Positions 34,324 to 43,639 of a DNA stretch of 64,000 nucleotides are shown piece by piece. The notes under the pieces are model-generated. The model saw only the letters and a list, made by a program, of their open reading frames with translations, made no database searches and was not told the DNA's origin. The DNA comes from CBDHCC01 sp965261015 (lineage in GTDB: Bacteria > Pseudomonadota > Alphaproteobacteria > Sphingomonadales > Sphingomonadaceae). Position numbers and translations under genes: made by a program. The stretch is from contig CBDHCC010000001.1 of NCBI GenBank assembly GCA_965261015.1, forward strand, positions 310,001-374,000. Direction: 5' to 3'. Position 1 is the first letter of the stretch. Every line of letters starts with the position of its first letter.

Positions 34324-35415
34324 TCACCTGAGCACCTCGTCGGTCGAGACGATCGTCACGTCGGACATCATGCCCATGTAGGCTTCGATCCAGAGCTTGT
34401 GCGCGGCCCCCACGATCATCAGCACCCGTCCACCGGGGGCTCGGGCGCTCGCCTCGCGCAAATTGGCCGCCAGGCGCAGGTTGCGCACCTCCCATCCGGC
34501 GACCCGCCGACGTCCGACGTCGTCCTGGATCGGCCGGTCCATCACGCCCAGCCATTCGAGGTCCGATGCGCGCCGGTTGATGGCCGCCGAATTGAGCTTG
34601 CGGTATTCTTCCAACGTGCTCGCACCGTCGGTCATGCGTGCCGTGCTGCCCCGATCCTGGAGCTGGGGATCGGTGCGGACTCGCTCGGCCATCGGCGGGA
34701 ACACGTCCGTCGCGAAGACCTCGGCCTGGGACGGCGTCAGTCCTTCGTCATTCTGCGAATCCACCGGGTAGAGCCGTTCCAGCCCGAGCCGCGCGGCGAG
34801 GCGCGCGGCGATGACCACCGTCTCGTTGCGGCGCTGGCCCCATTCGTCGAACTGCGCGAGCAGCGCCTTCGACACTCCGTCCCCTGCGACCCGCTCAGCC
34901 TCCGCAAGGCGCCACCATTGGACGAGGGCGGAGTTCGGATCGCCCGCGGCGGCGAACAGCGCGGCCAGGTGTCGGCGGTCGGCCGGCGTCGGATCGGCCG
35001 GCCAGCTGTCCAGTCGTTCGCGATACGCGGCTTCGGCCTGGGGCATGTCCATGTCGAGCGACAATCCGGCGACGAGAGCCATCTGCATCGCGCGACCGCC
35101 ATAGGTCGCCGCCGCCTCTGGCAGGATGGCCCGGTACTCCCACAGATTGCGGATCGCCGGCCCGGATTGATCCTCGGTCGCGATGACGTCCGGCCTGAAC
35201 GCGGCCAACCGGTCGATCAGCGGCGTCAGCACGTCGGGATCCCAATCAGCGGGTGTTCCGCTGAGATGCGCTGTGCCCAGGATGAGGATCTGGGTCGGCT
35301 CGCCTAAGACTTGCGCTTGATAGTCGCGCGGGTCGAACGGCGTCTCCTGCGCCGCCACAGCCGTCGTGGCGAACAGCCCGGCGAAGAGTATGAGGGTCGG
35401 AGCCAGCCGCTTCAT
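34324..35415 (-). CDS. Secreted TraB-like protein (DUF5694)
   Basis: 363 residues. Signal peptide (about 1-22, ending TTAVAA). TraB/PrgY-like features are ILILGTAHLSG near the mature N-terminus, VIATEDQSGPA, and the C-terminal VLMIVGAAHKLWIEAY; this group may be metal-dependent hydrolases. Two adjacent ATGs exist at 35421 and 35415. The second has AAGGA at about 8 bases and is chosen. The substrate is unknown. It lies 204 bases from the M1 peptidase gene on the same strand. Confidence 0.82.
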   Translation of the reverse strand: MKRLAPTLILFAGLFATTAVAAQETPFDPRDYQAQVLGEPTQILILGTAHLSGTPADWDPDVLTPLIDRLAAFRPDVIATEDQSGPAIRNLWEYRAILPEAAATYGGRAMQMALVAGLSLDMDMPQAEAAYRERLDSWPADPTPADRRHLAALFAAAGDPNSALVQWWRLAEAERVAGDGVSKALLAQFDEWGQRRNETVVIAARLAARLGLERLYPVDSQNDEGLTPSQAEVFATDVFPPMAERVRTDPQLQDRGSTARMTDGASTLEEYRKLNSAAINRRASDLEWLGVMDRPIQDDVGRRRVAGWEVRNLRLAANLREASARAPGGRVLMIVGAAHKLWIEAYMGMMSDVTIVSTDEVLR

Positions 35416-35773
35416 CGTCATCTTCCTTTGCGAAGCCTCTCTAAAAGCCAGCCGGATAGGCGCGTCCAAGCCTTGGAGCGATCTGGACAATGTTCTCCCC
35501 GAGAACAATCTGGTTTGCGCGCGCGCTCTCGCCGGCGCTCCCATCGCCAAATTCGCTGGCGCGTTGGCGTTCAAATGGAATCTTCTGCGGAGACGCGCTT
35601 CGCAGCCGTCATGGAACGGAAAATCTTCTCTGTTGTGACTGACCTAGCCGATGCAGGACGCGGGCTGTCGTTCAGAAACATTGGGGCTTTCGATAGGGTT
35701 TGAGCAGCGTGGGACATTGTAGGTCCGCCGCCAAGACGGCGGTTCCGATTGGGTTCGACTCCGGAAAACAACT
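35416..35773. other. Intergenic region between DUF5694 and the PepSY/two-component operon
   Basis: About 358 bases, AT-richer than its surroundings, with no credible gene. It contains an inverted repeat at 35491-35507 and should hold both divergent promoters. Confidence 0.6.
35491..35507. promoter_or_regulatory. Inverted repeat, candidate operator
   Basis: TGTTCTC-CCC-GAGAACA, two perfect 7-base arms with a 3-base spacer, about 76 bases upstream of the DUF5694 start. It is not the alphaproteobacterial LexA box, which is a direct GTTC-N7-GTTC repeat. Confidence 0.35.
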
Positions 35774-36044
35774 ATGAAGCTCACCTCGCTCATCGCCGTT
35801 CTGGCCGATTGCGGCGCCTTTGCCGGGCCCGCCGTGGCCTGCCCACCCGCAGGCGCGCGAGATCACGCTTGCCATTCGTCAGGCGGAGGCGATCGCACTC
35901 CGCCACGTGCTGGGTCCGTTCCCGGAGCGCGAGTATGAGCTGGAGGTTGGCGGCTGGCGCGATTTCCTCGACTTCCGCCAGGGCAAGCGCATCCACGAGG
36001 TCGGCGTCGACGCCGATACCGGCAAGATCGTGGAGGGCGGTCCC
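35774..36044 (+). pseudogene. PepSY-domain protein, frameshifted
   Basis: The frame starting at ATG 35774 encodes a signal-peptide-like MKLTSLIAVLA and then runs into a stop near 35937. The frame shifted by one base from about 35805-35843 onward encodes a typical small PepSY domain: REITLAIRQAEAIALRHVLG, then YELEVGGWRDFLDFRQGKRI and EVGVDADTGKIVEGG. One extra base somewhere in 35805-35843 would explain both. The shifted frame has no stop and reads straight into the response regulator ATG at 36045. PepSY proteins are usually periplasmic and often sit beside sensor kinases. It could be a real mutation or a sequencing error. Confidence 0.65.
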
Positions 36045-36722
36045 ATGAAGGTCCTCGTCGCCGAGGACGACGGGGACACGGCCGGGTTCATCGGGCGCGG
36101 GCTCGGTGAACTCGGCCACCAGGTGACGCTCGCCGCCACGGGCGGAGACGCGCTGCACTTGGGCGCGGTGGAGCCGTTCGACGTGGTGGTGCTCGACCGG
36201 CTGATGCCCGGACTGGGCGGGCTGGAGGTGCTTCGGCATTGGCGCACGGACGGGATCCGCGTGCCGGTCCTCCTGCTGACCGCGCTGGGCGGCATCGCCG
36301 ACCGGGTGGCGGGGCTGGAGGCCGGGGCCGACGACTACCTCGTGAAGCCTTTCGCCTTCGCCGAACTGGCGGCGAGACTGGACGCGCTCCACCGCCGCCC
36401 ACCGATCAACGCCACGCCGACATGCTTCGCCGTCGGCGACATCACGCTCGACCTGCTCACGCGCGAGGTCCGGCGAGGGGATGCGCTGGTGCGCCTGCAG
36501 CCGCGAGAGTTCTCGATCCTGGAGCAGCTGATGCGCCACGCCGGCCGGGTGGTGACGCGCACCATGCTGCTGGAAGCGGTCTGGGGCTACCAGTTCGACC
36601 CGCAGACCAACATCGTCGAGAGCCACCTCAGCCGATTGCGCACCAAGCTGAACGAGCGTGGCGCGCCCGACGCGATCGAGACCCTGCGCGGGCTGGGCTA
36701 CCGGATGCGGACCGATGGTTGA
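36045..36722 (+). CDS. OmpR-family response regulator
   Basis: 225 residues. Receiver domain (1-120) with acidic pair in VLVAEDDG, phosphoacceptor D51 in VVVLDRLMPG, and K101 in DDYLVKPF. A winged-helix DNA-binding domain (about 130-225) ends in VVTRTMLLEAVWGYQFDPQT, ESHLSRLRTKL and TLRGLGYRM. The closest named relatives are CusR/CopR-type metal-response regulators, but the signal here is not known. The stop overlaps the kinase start by 8 bases. Confidence 0.92.
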   Translation: MKVLVAEDDGDTAGFIGRGLGELGHQVTLAATGGDALHLGAVEPFDVVVLDRLMPGLGGLEVLRHWRTDGIRVPVLLLTALGGIADRVAGLEAGADDYLVKPFAFAELAARLDALHRRPPINATPTCFAVGDITLDLLTREVRRGDALVRLQPREFSILEQLMRHAGRVVTRTMLLEAVWGYQFDPQTNIVESHLSRLRTKLNERGAPDAIETLRGLGYRMRTDG

Positions 36723-38067
36723 GCTGCGGCGAAGCGCCGCCTACCGGATCGCGTTCGCCACCGCCGCCGCCTTCGCTCTGACCATCCTCGTGCTGGGCGC
36801 GGCGGTCTACCTGATCGCACACACCGAGTTTCGGCGGCAGCAGGACGCCGGCATCGCGGACGAGAGCGCCGACCTGGTGCGTGTCGCCCGCATGGGAGGA
36901 CCGCGGCGCCTGGCGGACACCATCGCGTCGCGCGAGGCCGGCGGGCCGACAAATGTCTATGGCTACGCGCTGTTCGACGCGGCGGGTCTAAGGGTGGCGG
37001 GAGCCTTGGAGACGACGCGGCCCGCACGGGGCTGGCAGACCATCGCCTTCATCGATCCGCGCGAAGGCGAGGACACGGCCTATGGTCTGGCCACGGCGTT
37101 GCCCGGCGGGCGGACGCTGGTGGTCGCGCGCGACGGCGAGACGCTGGAGCGGGTGGACCGTACCATTCTGATGCTGTTCGGCGGCTCGCTTGTCGTCGTC
37201 CTTCTCCTCAGCGCGGTCGGTGCGCTCGTGCTCGGCGCGTATCTGCGCCGGCGGCTGGAGCGGATCGGAGGCACTGCGCGCGCGATCTTGGCGGGCGATC
37301 TCGCCTCGCGCGCGCCGGTCGGATCGCGCGGAGACGAGTTCGACCGGCTGGCCATATCCCTGAATCTGATGCTGGATCGCATCGCGGCGCTGATGGACAA
37401 CCTCCGGCAGGTGTCGGGCGACGTGGCGCACGACCTCCGCACGCCGCTCGCGCGGCTGCGGGCGGGGCTGGAGGCGGCGCTCGACCGGCCCGACAATGCC
37501 GAGCGCCAGCGCGCCGCCCTGTCGGAAGCGTTGGCGCGGAGCGACGAGGTGCTTTCGCTGTTCGCCGCCATCCTGCGGATCTCCGAGGTCGAGGCTGGGC
37601 CGTTGCGCGCCGGCTTCGAGCCGTTCGACGCCGGCGCGCTGATCGCGGAACTCTGCGAGAGCTTCGCGCCGGCGGTAGCGGACGGGGGCCGGGACCTGCG
37701 TTGCTCCGGTTCGGGGCCTCTCACAGTCCGGGGCGATCGCCCGCTCATCACGCAGGCGCTCGTCAACCTGCTCGACAATGCTCAGCGACACACGCCCGCG
37801 GGAACGCGCATCGGACTCCGGGCGGACGGTGGCGAGGAGGAGGTCGCCTTGACAGTCGCCGACGACGGCCCCGGCGTGCCGCGCGAGGATTGGAAGCGGA
37901 TCACCCGGCGTTTCGTCCGCCTCGACCGCAGCCGCTCGAGCGCGGGGCACGGGCTCGGGTTGGCGCTGGTGGAGGCGGTGGCGGGCCTGCACGGCGGCAC
38001 GGTCGAGATCGGCGACAACAATCCGGGCCTGCGCGTCACCCTTCGTCTGCCGGCGACTTTGGCGTGA
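36715..38067 (+). CDS. Sensor histidine kinase
   Basis: 450 residues. Two transmembrane segments (about 12-35 and 152-175) flank a short periplasmic domain of about 115 residues. HAMP domain (about 176-228), dimerisation/phosphoacceptor box VAHDLRTPLARLR with H239, and an HATPase domain with LVNLLDNAQRHTP, VADDGPGVP and GHGLGLALVEAV. Pairs with the response regulator upstream. The GTGA overlap at its 3' end couples it to the efflux gene cluster, which is probably its target. Confidence 0.92.
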   Translation: MVELRRSAAYRIAFATAAAFALTILVLGAAVYLIAHTEFRRQQDAGIADESADLVRVARMGGPRRLADTIASREAGGPTNVYGYALFDAAGLRVAGALETTRPARGWQTIAFIDPREGEDTAYGLATALPGGRTLVVARDGETLERVDRTILMLFGGSLVVVLLLSAVGALVLGAYLRRRLERIGGTARAILAGDLASRAPVGSRGDEFDRLAISLNLMLDRIAALMDNLRQVSGDVAHDLRTPLARLRAGLEAALDRPDNAERQRAALSEALARSDEVLSLFAAILRISEVEAGPLRAGFEPFDAGALIAELCESFAPAVADGGRDLRCSGSGPLTVRGDRPLITQALVNLLDNAQRHTPAGTRIGLRADGGEEEVALTVADDGPGVPREDWKRITRRFVRLDRSRSSAGHGLGLALVEAVAGLHGGTVEIGDNNPGLRVTLRLPATLA

Positions 38068-39410
38068 TCGCTCGGTTGCTCATCCCGGCGCTGTCGCTGC
38101 TCGCCGCCGGCTGCGCCACCTATCGGCCGCTCCCGCTGGAGACGGACTTGAGCGCCCTCTCTCCTCCGGTCGCGGCCGTACTCGCGCGGGACACTTCCAC
38201 GCTCTCCCGCCCCTACCTGACGCCCGCCACCATCGACCTGGCCGGGCCGCTGGACCCGAACGGCATCGCCACGGTGACGGTGCTCTCCAATCCGGACCTA
38301 CGCGCGCAACGGGTGCGGCTCGGCGTCACCGGCGCACAGGTGTTCGCCGCCGGGCTGCTGCCGGACCCCACCTTCAGCTTCGGCGTGGCGGACGTGGTGA
38401 GCGGCCCCGATCCGCTGCTGGAGATCGCGAGCGCGCTCGGCTTCGACCTGAACGCGCTCCGCACTCGGCGTGTCGACCTCGCCCGCGCGCGCGCCACCAT
38501 CGCGCAGGTGCGCCTCGACCTCGCCTGGGCGGAGTGGCAGGCGGCGGGGCAGGCGCGGCTGCAGGCGGTGCGCGTGACCGGCTTCGAGCGGGCGGCCGAA
38601 CTGGCGAGTCGCAGCAGCGCCATCGCGCGGTCGCTGCTCGACCGCACGCTGGCCGCCGCCGGACGTGGCGACCTGTCGGCCGACCGGGTGCAGGTGGCGC
38701 AGCTCGCCGCCTTCCAGGCGCAGGACCGGCAGCGACAGGCGCGGCGGGACCTGATCGCCGCGCGCTCCGAGCTCAGCCGCCTGATCGGACTTCCGCCCGA
38801 CCTCACCCTCACCCTGGCTCCGCTCTCTCCCTATGCCGGACCGCTGCCCACGGGCGAGCGGCTGTTCGTCATCGCGCAGGCGGAGCGCACCGATCTGCGC
38901 GCGCTCGAAGCCGGCTACCGCGCACAGGAAGCGGCGGTTCACAAGGCGGTGCTCGACCAGTTCCCGAGCCTGCTGCTGACGGTGAACGCGACGCGCGACA
39001 CGGCGGGCAACCTGATCGTCGGCCCGGCGGTCGACTTCACCCTGCCGCTGTGGAACCGCAACCGCGGCGGCATCGCGCTGGAGCGCGCCACCCGGGCGGC
39101 GTTGAAGGCGGAATATGAGGGGCGGCTGTTCCAGGCCCGCGCCGAGATCGCCGCCGCGCTCGCCGGCATCGAACTGGCGCGAGAGCAGCGCGACGAGGTG
39201 CTCGTCACCCTGCCCCCGCTCCGGCGCTTCGCGGAGGCGACGGCCCGCGCCGCCGAGCGGGGCGATCTGGCGCTCGCCACCGCCCAGGCCGCCGAACAGA
39301 GCCTGCTCGACCAGCAGATCCTGCTCGCCCAGAGCGAGGAGCTGATCGCCGAGCAGTTGGTCGCGCTGGAGCTGTTGACCGGCACCTTGAGGGAGAGATG
39401 GACGCCATGA
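38064..39410 (+). CDS. TolC-family outer-membrane efflux lipoprotein
   Basis: 448 residues. Lipobox LLAAGC (Cys17), then two outer-membrane-efflux repeats rich in coiled-coil helices; the middle holds DQFPSLLLTVNATRD and the barrel strand GPAVDFTLPLWNRNRGGI. It forms the trimeric exit duct of an RND system, relating best to CzcC/CusC-type proteins. The GTG start at 38064 overlaps the kinase stop (GTGA). Confidence 0.87.
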   Translation: MIARLLIPALSLLAAGCATYRPLPLETDLSALSPPVAAVLARDTSTLSRPYLTPATIDLAGPLDPNGIATVTVLSNPDLRAQRVRLGVTGAQVFAAGLLPDPTFSFGVADVVSGPDPLLEIASALGFDLNALRTRRVDLARARATIAQVRLDLAWAEWQAAGQARLQAVRVTGFERAAELASRSSAIARSLLDRTLAAAGRGDLSADRVQVAQLAAFQAQDRQRQARRDLIAARSELSRLIGLPPDLTLTLAPLSPYAGPLPTGERLFVIAQAERTDLRALEAGYRAQEAAVHKAVLDQFPSLLLTVNATRDTAGNLIVGPAVDFTLPLWNRNRGGIALERATRAALKAEYEGRLFQARAEIAAALAGIELAREQRDEVLVTLPPLRRFAEATARAAERGDLALATAQAAEQSLLDQQILLAQSEELIAEQLVALELLTGTLRERWTP

Positions 39411-40426
39411 GACCGCCGCTGATCGCCCTCTTCCTGCTGCTCGCCGCCTGCTCGGGCGACACCGCGACCGAACCCGCCGAACCGACGCCCGCCGCTCTCG
39501 TCACGCTCGCGCGCGCGACGCCGGGCAGTCTGGAGCGCACGGTCACCCTCTACGGCACGGCGGAGAGCAGCGCGTCGGGCGGCCAGGCGCTCTCCGCCCC
39601 CGCCGAGGCGATCGTGTCCAGTCTGCTGGTGTCGGTCGGATCGGCGGTGTCGCGCGGACAAGTCGTGGCCCGGCTGTCGCCCGCGCCGACCGTCAAGCTG
39701 GACCTCGCACGCGCCTCCGCCGACGCGCGCGCGGCCGACGCCGCCTATGCCCGCGCCCAGCGGCTCCGCGCCGACGGGTTGGTGAGCGACGCGGAGGTGG
39801 AGAGCGCGCGCGCCGCCAAGGCGTCCGCCGACGCCACCCGCGCCAGCCTGTCCTCGCAGACCGGCGCGCTGACCCTGCGCGCGCCCGTGGCCGGCTTCGT
39901 CGCCACCGTGCCCGTCAGCCCAGGCGACCGGGTGCCGGCGGGCGGGACGGTGGCGACGATCACGCGGGGCGGTGGGCTGCGCGGGCGGTTCGGGGTGGAG
40001 CCGGCGGTCGCCCGCACGCTCGGTCCCGGCCAGCGGGTGCTGGTCACGACCAGCGGCGGCAGTGCGCCCGTCGCGGTGCCGATCACGTCCGTCACACCCG
40101 TCGTCGATCCCGCGACCCGGCTCGCGTCGATCTTCACCTCGCTGCCCGATCAGGCGGGCATCGCGGCGGGCGAGGCGCTGTCGGGCGAGGTCGCGGTGGG
40201 GGCGAGCGGCGACGCGCTCACCATCCCCTATGAGGCGCTGCTGGACGAGGGCGGCCAGCCCTATGTCTACACCGTGTCGAACGGCGTCGCCCACCGGCGC
40301 GACGTCGTGATCGGCCCGGTCAGCGACGGCCGGGTGGCGGTGACCAAGGGGATCGGTCCGGGCGACCAGGTGGTGGTGAAGGGTGGCACGGCGGTCGCCG
40401 ACGGCCTGAAGGTGCGCACCCGGTGA
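39407..40426 (+). CDS. RND efflux periplasmic adaptor (membrane fusion lipoprotein)
   Basis: 339 residues. Lipobox LLLAAC (Cys15), barrel-sandwich halves ALSAPAEAIVSSLLVSVGSA and LTLRAPVAGFVATVPVSPGD flanking a short helical hairpin (about 100-145), then beta-barrel and membrane-proximal domains. It links the pump to the outer-membrane duct. The ATG at 39407 overlaps the previous stop and has GGGAGAG at about 9 bases. An ATG three codons earlier sits directly against that site. Confidence 0.88.
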   Translation: MRPPLIALFLLLAACSGDTATEPAEPTPAALVTLARATPGSLERTVTLYGTAESSASGGQALSAPAEAIVSSLLVSVGSAVSRGQVVARLSPAPTVKLDLARASADARAADAAYARAQRLRADGLVSDAEVESARAAKASADATRASLSSQTGALTLRAPVAGFVATVPVSPGDRVPAGGTVATITRGGGLRGRFGVEPAVARTLGPGQRVLVTTSGGSAPVAVPITSVTPVVDPATRLASIFTSLPDQAGIAAGEALSGEVAVGASGDALTIPYEALLDEGGQPYVYTVSNGVAHRRDVVIGPVSDGRVAVTKGIGPGDQVVVKGGTAVADGLKVRTR

Positions 40427-40433
40427 GCACCGC

Positions 40434-43400
40434 ATGACCGACGCCCTGTCGCGCCACGCGCGCGCCATCTGGCTCGCCGTGGCGCTGCTGACGGCGGCCG
40501 GCGTGATCGCGGCGACCCGGCTGCCCGTCAGCCTGTTCCCGCAGATCGACTACCCGCGCGTGGTCGTCTCCATCGACGCGGGCGACCGCGACGCCGCGCA
40601 GATGGCGGCCGAGGTGACACGTCCCATCGAAATCAACCTGCGCGCCGTGCCCGGCGTGGTGCGCGTGCGCTCCACCACTTCGCGCGGCTCGGCGGAGGTG
40701 GCGCTGAACTTCAACTGGGGCCACGACATGGTCTCGGCCACGCTGGCCACCCAGGCGGCGCTCGCCACCGCCTTGCCCGATCTACCAACCGGCACCCGCT
40801 TCGACGTGCGCCGGTCGGACCCGACGATCTTTCCCGTGCTGGGTATCGCGCTCACCTCCAAGTCGCTCGACCAGGAGGCGCTGCGCCAGCTGGCCGAGTT
40901 CACTGTGCGGCCAGCGCTCACCGCCGTGGACGGTGTCGCGGGCGTGGACGTGCTGGGCGGCTCCCCGCGCGAATTCGCGGTCGAGGTGGACCCGGCGCGC
41001 GCGCAGGCGGTGGGCGTCAGCCTGCCCGACATCGCCACCGCGCTCGCCCAGGCGAACACCGTGCGCGGCGTGGGGCGGATCGAGGACCGCCACCGGCTCT
41101 ACCTTGTCCTGGCGCAGAACCGGCTCGCCACCCAGGCGGACCTCGCCGCCACGCCGGTCGGGTCCGCCTCGGCGACTGGCATGGGACTGGTGACGCTTGG
41201 GCAGATCGCCACGGTCCGCCCGTCCACCCAGCCCTCCTACACGCGGGTCACCTCCAACGGGCAGCGCGCGGTGCTGGTCAACATCCGCCAGACGCTCGAC
41301 GGCGACACGGTCGGCATCGTGAAAGCGGTGGACGCGCGGCTGAAGGCGGTCGGCCTGCCCCCGACGGTCACCGTCACCCCCTTCTACGACCAGTCGGAGC
41401 TGGTGACGGGAGCGGCGAACGCGGTGCGCGACGCCATCCTGCTGGGCGCGCTGCTGGCGGGCGTGGTGCTGTTCGTGTTCCTGCGCTCGGCGCGGCTGAT
41501 GGTGATCACCGGCGTGATGCTACCCGCCGTCTTGGCCGGCACCTGCCTCGTGCTGCTGGCGCTCGGCATGAGCTTCAACATGATGACGCTCGGCGGCATG
41601 GCGGCCGCCGTGGGGCTGGTGGTGGACGACGCGGTCGTCATGCTGGAGCACATCGTGCGTCGGATGCAGGAGGGCGCCGCCAAGGGTGTCCAGGGCGTGC
41701 TGGCCGCCGCCGCCGAGATGGCGCGGCCGCTGTACGGCTCGACCGCCGCCACGATCGTGGTGTTCCTACCCTTGGCGTTCATCTCCGGCGTGACCGGCGG
41801 CTTTTTCAAGGCGCTGGCGCTGACCATGGTGGCGGCGCTGGGCTTGTCGCTGCTCTACGCCCGCTTCGTCATCCCGCTGATCTCCGCCACCTGGCTGCGC
41901 GACAAGGACGCGGAGGCGGCGGATCGCGCGGAGCGGTTCACCAGCAAGCTGGGGACCGCCTATCACGGCGCGGCGCGGCGCGCCTTCGCCCGCCCGGGCT
42001 GGTTCGCGGCCGTCGTGGGCCTGGTCATGGCGGGCGTGGGCTATTTCGCCTGGCAGAATGTGCCGTCGGGCTTCATGCCGAAGATGGACGAGGGCGGCTT
42101 TGTGCTCGACTATCGCGCGCAGTCCGGGGCCGCGATCGAGGACACCGACCGGCTGCTGCGCCAGGTCGAAGCCATCATCACCGCCACTCCAGAGGTCGCC
42201 AGCTATTCCCGGCGCACCGGCGTCCAGCTCGGCGGTGGACTGACCGAGGCGGACGAGGGCGACTATTTCGTGCGGCTCAACGGCGGATCGCGCCGCTCCA
42301 TCGACACCGTGATGGCCGACATCCGCCAGCGGATCACGGCGCAGGTGCCGGGGCTGGAGGTCGAGCTGATCCAGCTGATGGAGGACCTGATCGGCGACCT
42401 CACCGCCGTGCCGCAGCCGATCGAGGTCAAGCTGTTCGGCGACGACGGTGCCACCCTCGCGGCCGCCGCCACGCGGGTCGGCGCGGCGATCGGCAGGATC
42501 GACGGCGTGGTCGAGGTGGTGGACGGGCTGCGCACAGCGGGCGACGCCCTGGTGGTCAAGGTCGATGCCGGCGCGGCCGCCCAGCAGGGGCTGGACGCCG
42601 ACGCGGTCGCCTCGCAGCTGGAGGCGACGATCGCGGGTGTGCCGGCCACCCAGGTGCGGGTCGGCGAGCAGCAGGTGACGGTGCGCGTCCGCGCGCCCGG
42701 CGACCTGCGCGCGCGCGCCGCCCAGCTGGAACGCCTGCTGCTCGTCGCCCCCGACGGCCACGGGGTGCGGGTGGGCCAGGTCGCCCGCGTGTCCGTCGCC
42801 GCCGGCCAGACGCAGCTCACGCGCGAGGATCTGGCACCCTTCATCGCGGTCACCGCGCGGCTGGAGGGCCGCGACCTGGGTTCGGCGATGACGGAGGTGC
42901 GCTCCACCGTCTCCGGACTGAACCTGCCCGCCTCCATTCGCGTCGATTATGGCGGCCTCTACGCCCAGCAGCAGAAGAGCTTCTCCGACCTGACGCTGGT
43001 GTTCGCCGCCGCAATCTTGTTCACAGCACTCCTCCTCACCTTCCTCTTCGAGCGGATCGCCTGGACCATGGCGGCGCTCGCCACCGTGCTGCTCTCGGCG
43101 ACCGCCGTGTTCCTGGGGTTGTGGGTGACGGGCATCGAGCTCGACATCTCCGCGCTCATGGGGCTCACGATGGTGGTCGGCATGGTGACGGAGCTCGTCA
43201 TCTTCTTCCTGGCCGAGATCGATCGCGACCAGCCCTTGACGCTGGCAGCGCTCACCGAAGCCGGGTCCAAGCGGCTGCGGCCGATCGTCATGTCGGCGCT
43301 GATCGCGGTGCTGACGCTGAGCCCGCTGGCGCTGGGCCTGAGCCGCGGGTCGGGCCTGCAACAGCCGCTCGCCACCGCCATCATCTTCGGGCTGACCGCC

Positions 43401-43496
43401 GCCGTCCCGCTCGTGCTGCTGTTCCTGCCCGCGTTGCTGGCGGTGCTGGCGGGGGGCGACACCCGCGCGGCTTCAGCCGAGCCAGCTCTGGGATGA
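40434..43496 (+). CDS. RND-family efflux pump, inner-membrane permease
   Basis: 1020 residues with the duplicated RND topology of 12 helices and two large periplasmic loops. The TM4 relay motif is GLVVDDAVVMLEH (D398, D399), as in HAE1 drug pumps. The TM10 position that is Lys in AcrB is E920 in VGMVTELVIFFLAE, as in heavy-metal pumps. The substrate is therefore uncertain. It is the last gene of the operon with its two-component system, duct and adaptor. The start lies 7 bases after the adaptor stop. Confidence 0.93.
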   Translation: MTDALSRHARAIWLAVALLTAAGVIAATRLPVSLFPQIDYPRVVVSIDAGDRDAAQMAAEVTRPIEINLRAVPGVVRVRSTTSRGSAEVALNFNWGHDMVSATLATQAALATALPDLPTGTRFDVRRSDPTIFPVLGIALTSKSLDQEALRQLAEFTVRPALTAVDGVAGVDVLGGSPREFAVEVDPARAQAVGVSLPDIATALAQANTVRGVGRIEDRHRLYLVLAQNRLATQADLAATPVGSASATGMGLVTLGQIATVRPSTQPSYTRVTSNGQRAVLVNIRQTLDGDTVGIVKAVDARLKAVGLPPTVTVTPFYDQSELVTGAANAVRDAILLGALLAGVVLFVFLRSARLMVITGVMLPAVLAGTCLVLLALGMSFNMMTLGGMAAAVGLVVDDAVVMLEHIVRRMQEGAAKGVQGVLAAAAEMARPLYGSTAATIVVFLPLAFISGVTGGFFKALALTMVAALGLSLLYARFVIPLISATWLRDKDAEAADRAERFTSKLGTAYHGAARRAFARPGWFAAVVGLVMAGVGYFAWQNVPSGFMPKMDEGGFVLDYRAQSGAAIEDTDRLLRQVEAIITATPEVASYSRRTGVQLGGGLTEADEGDYFVRLNGGSRRSIDTVMADIRQRITAQVPGLEVELIQLMEDLIGDLTAVPQPIEVKLFGDDGATLAAAATRVGAAIGRIDGVVEVVDGLRTAGDALVVKVDAGAAAQQGLDADAVASQLEATIAGVPATQVRVGEQQVTVRVRAPGDLRARAAQLERLLLVAPDGHGVRVGQVARVSVAAGQTQLTREDLAPFIAVTARLEGRDLGSAMTEVRSTVSGLNLPASIRVDYGGLYAQQQKSFSDLTLVFAAAILFTALLLTFLFERIAWTMAALATVLLSATAVFLGLWVTGIELDISALMGLTMVVGMVTELVIFFLAEIDRDQPLTLAALTEAGSKRLRPIVMSALIAVLTLSPLALGLSRGSGLQQPLATAIIFGLTAAVPLVLLFLPALLAVLAGGDTRAASAEPALG

Positions 43497-43639
43497 GCCT
43501 TGCAAGCAGATGGCCCTTGAGCAGGGGTCAGCGGGGTGCAGGCTGTTCGGATACACTCATTGTGTTCTCTCAACGTCCTTGCGGCACGCCACCGCATGCT
43601 CATGAATATCGGAAATCGAGAAAGTGGGAGCAGCGGGCC

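Noticed and set aside
35491..35507. LexA (SOS) box
   Set aside because: Alphaproteobacterial LexA recognises a direct repeat GTTC-N7-GTTC; here the second half is inverted.
35904..35909. CACGTG core considered as a second parS
   Set aside because: Flanks (TCCGC and CTGGG) do not match the parS consensus; the same holds for CACGTG at 59012 and 63474.
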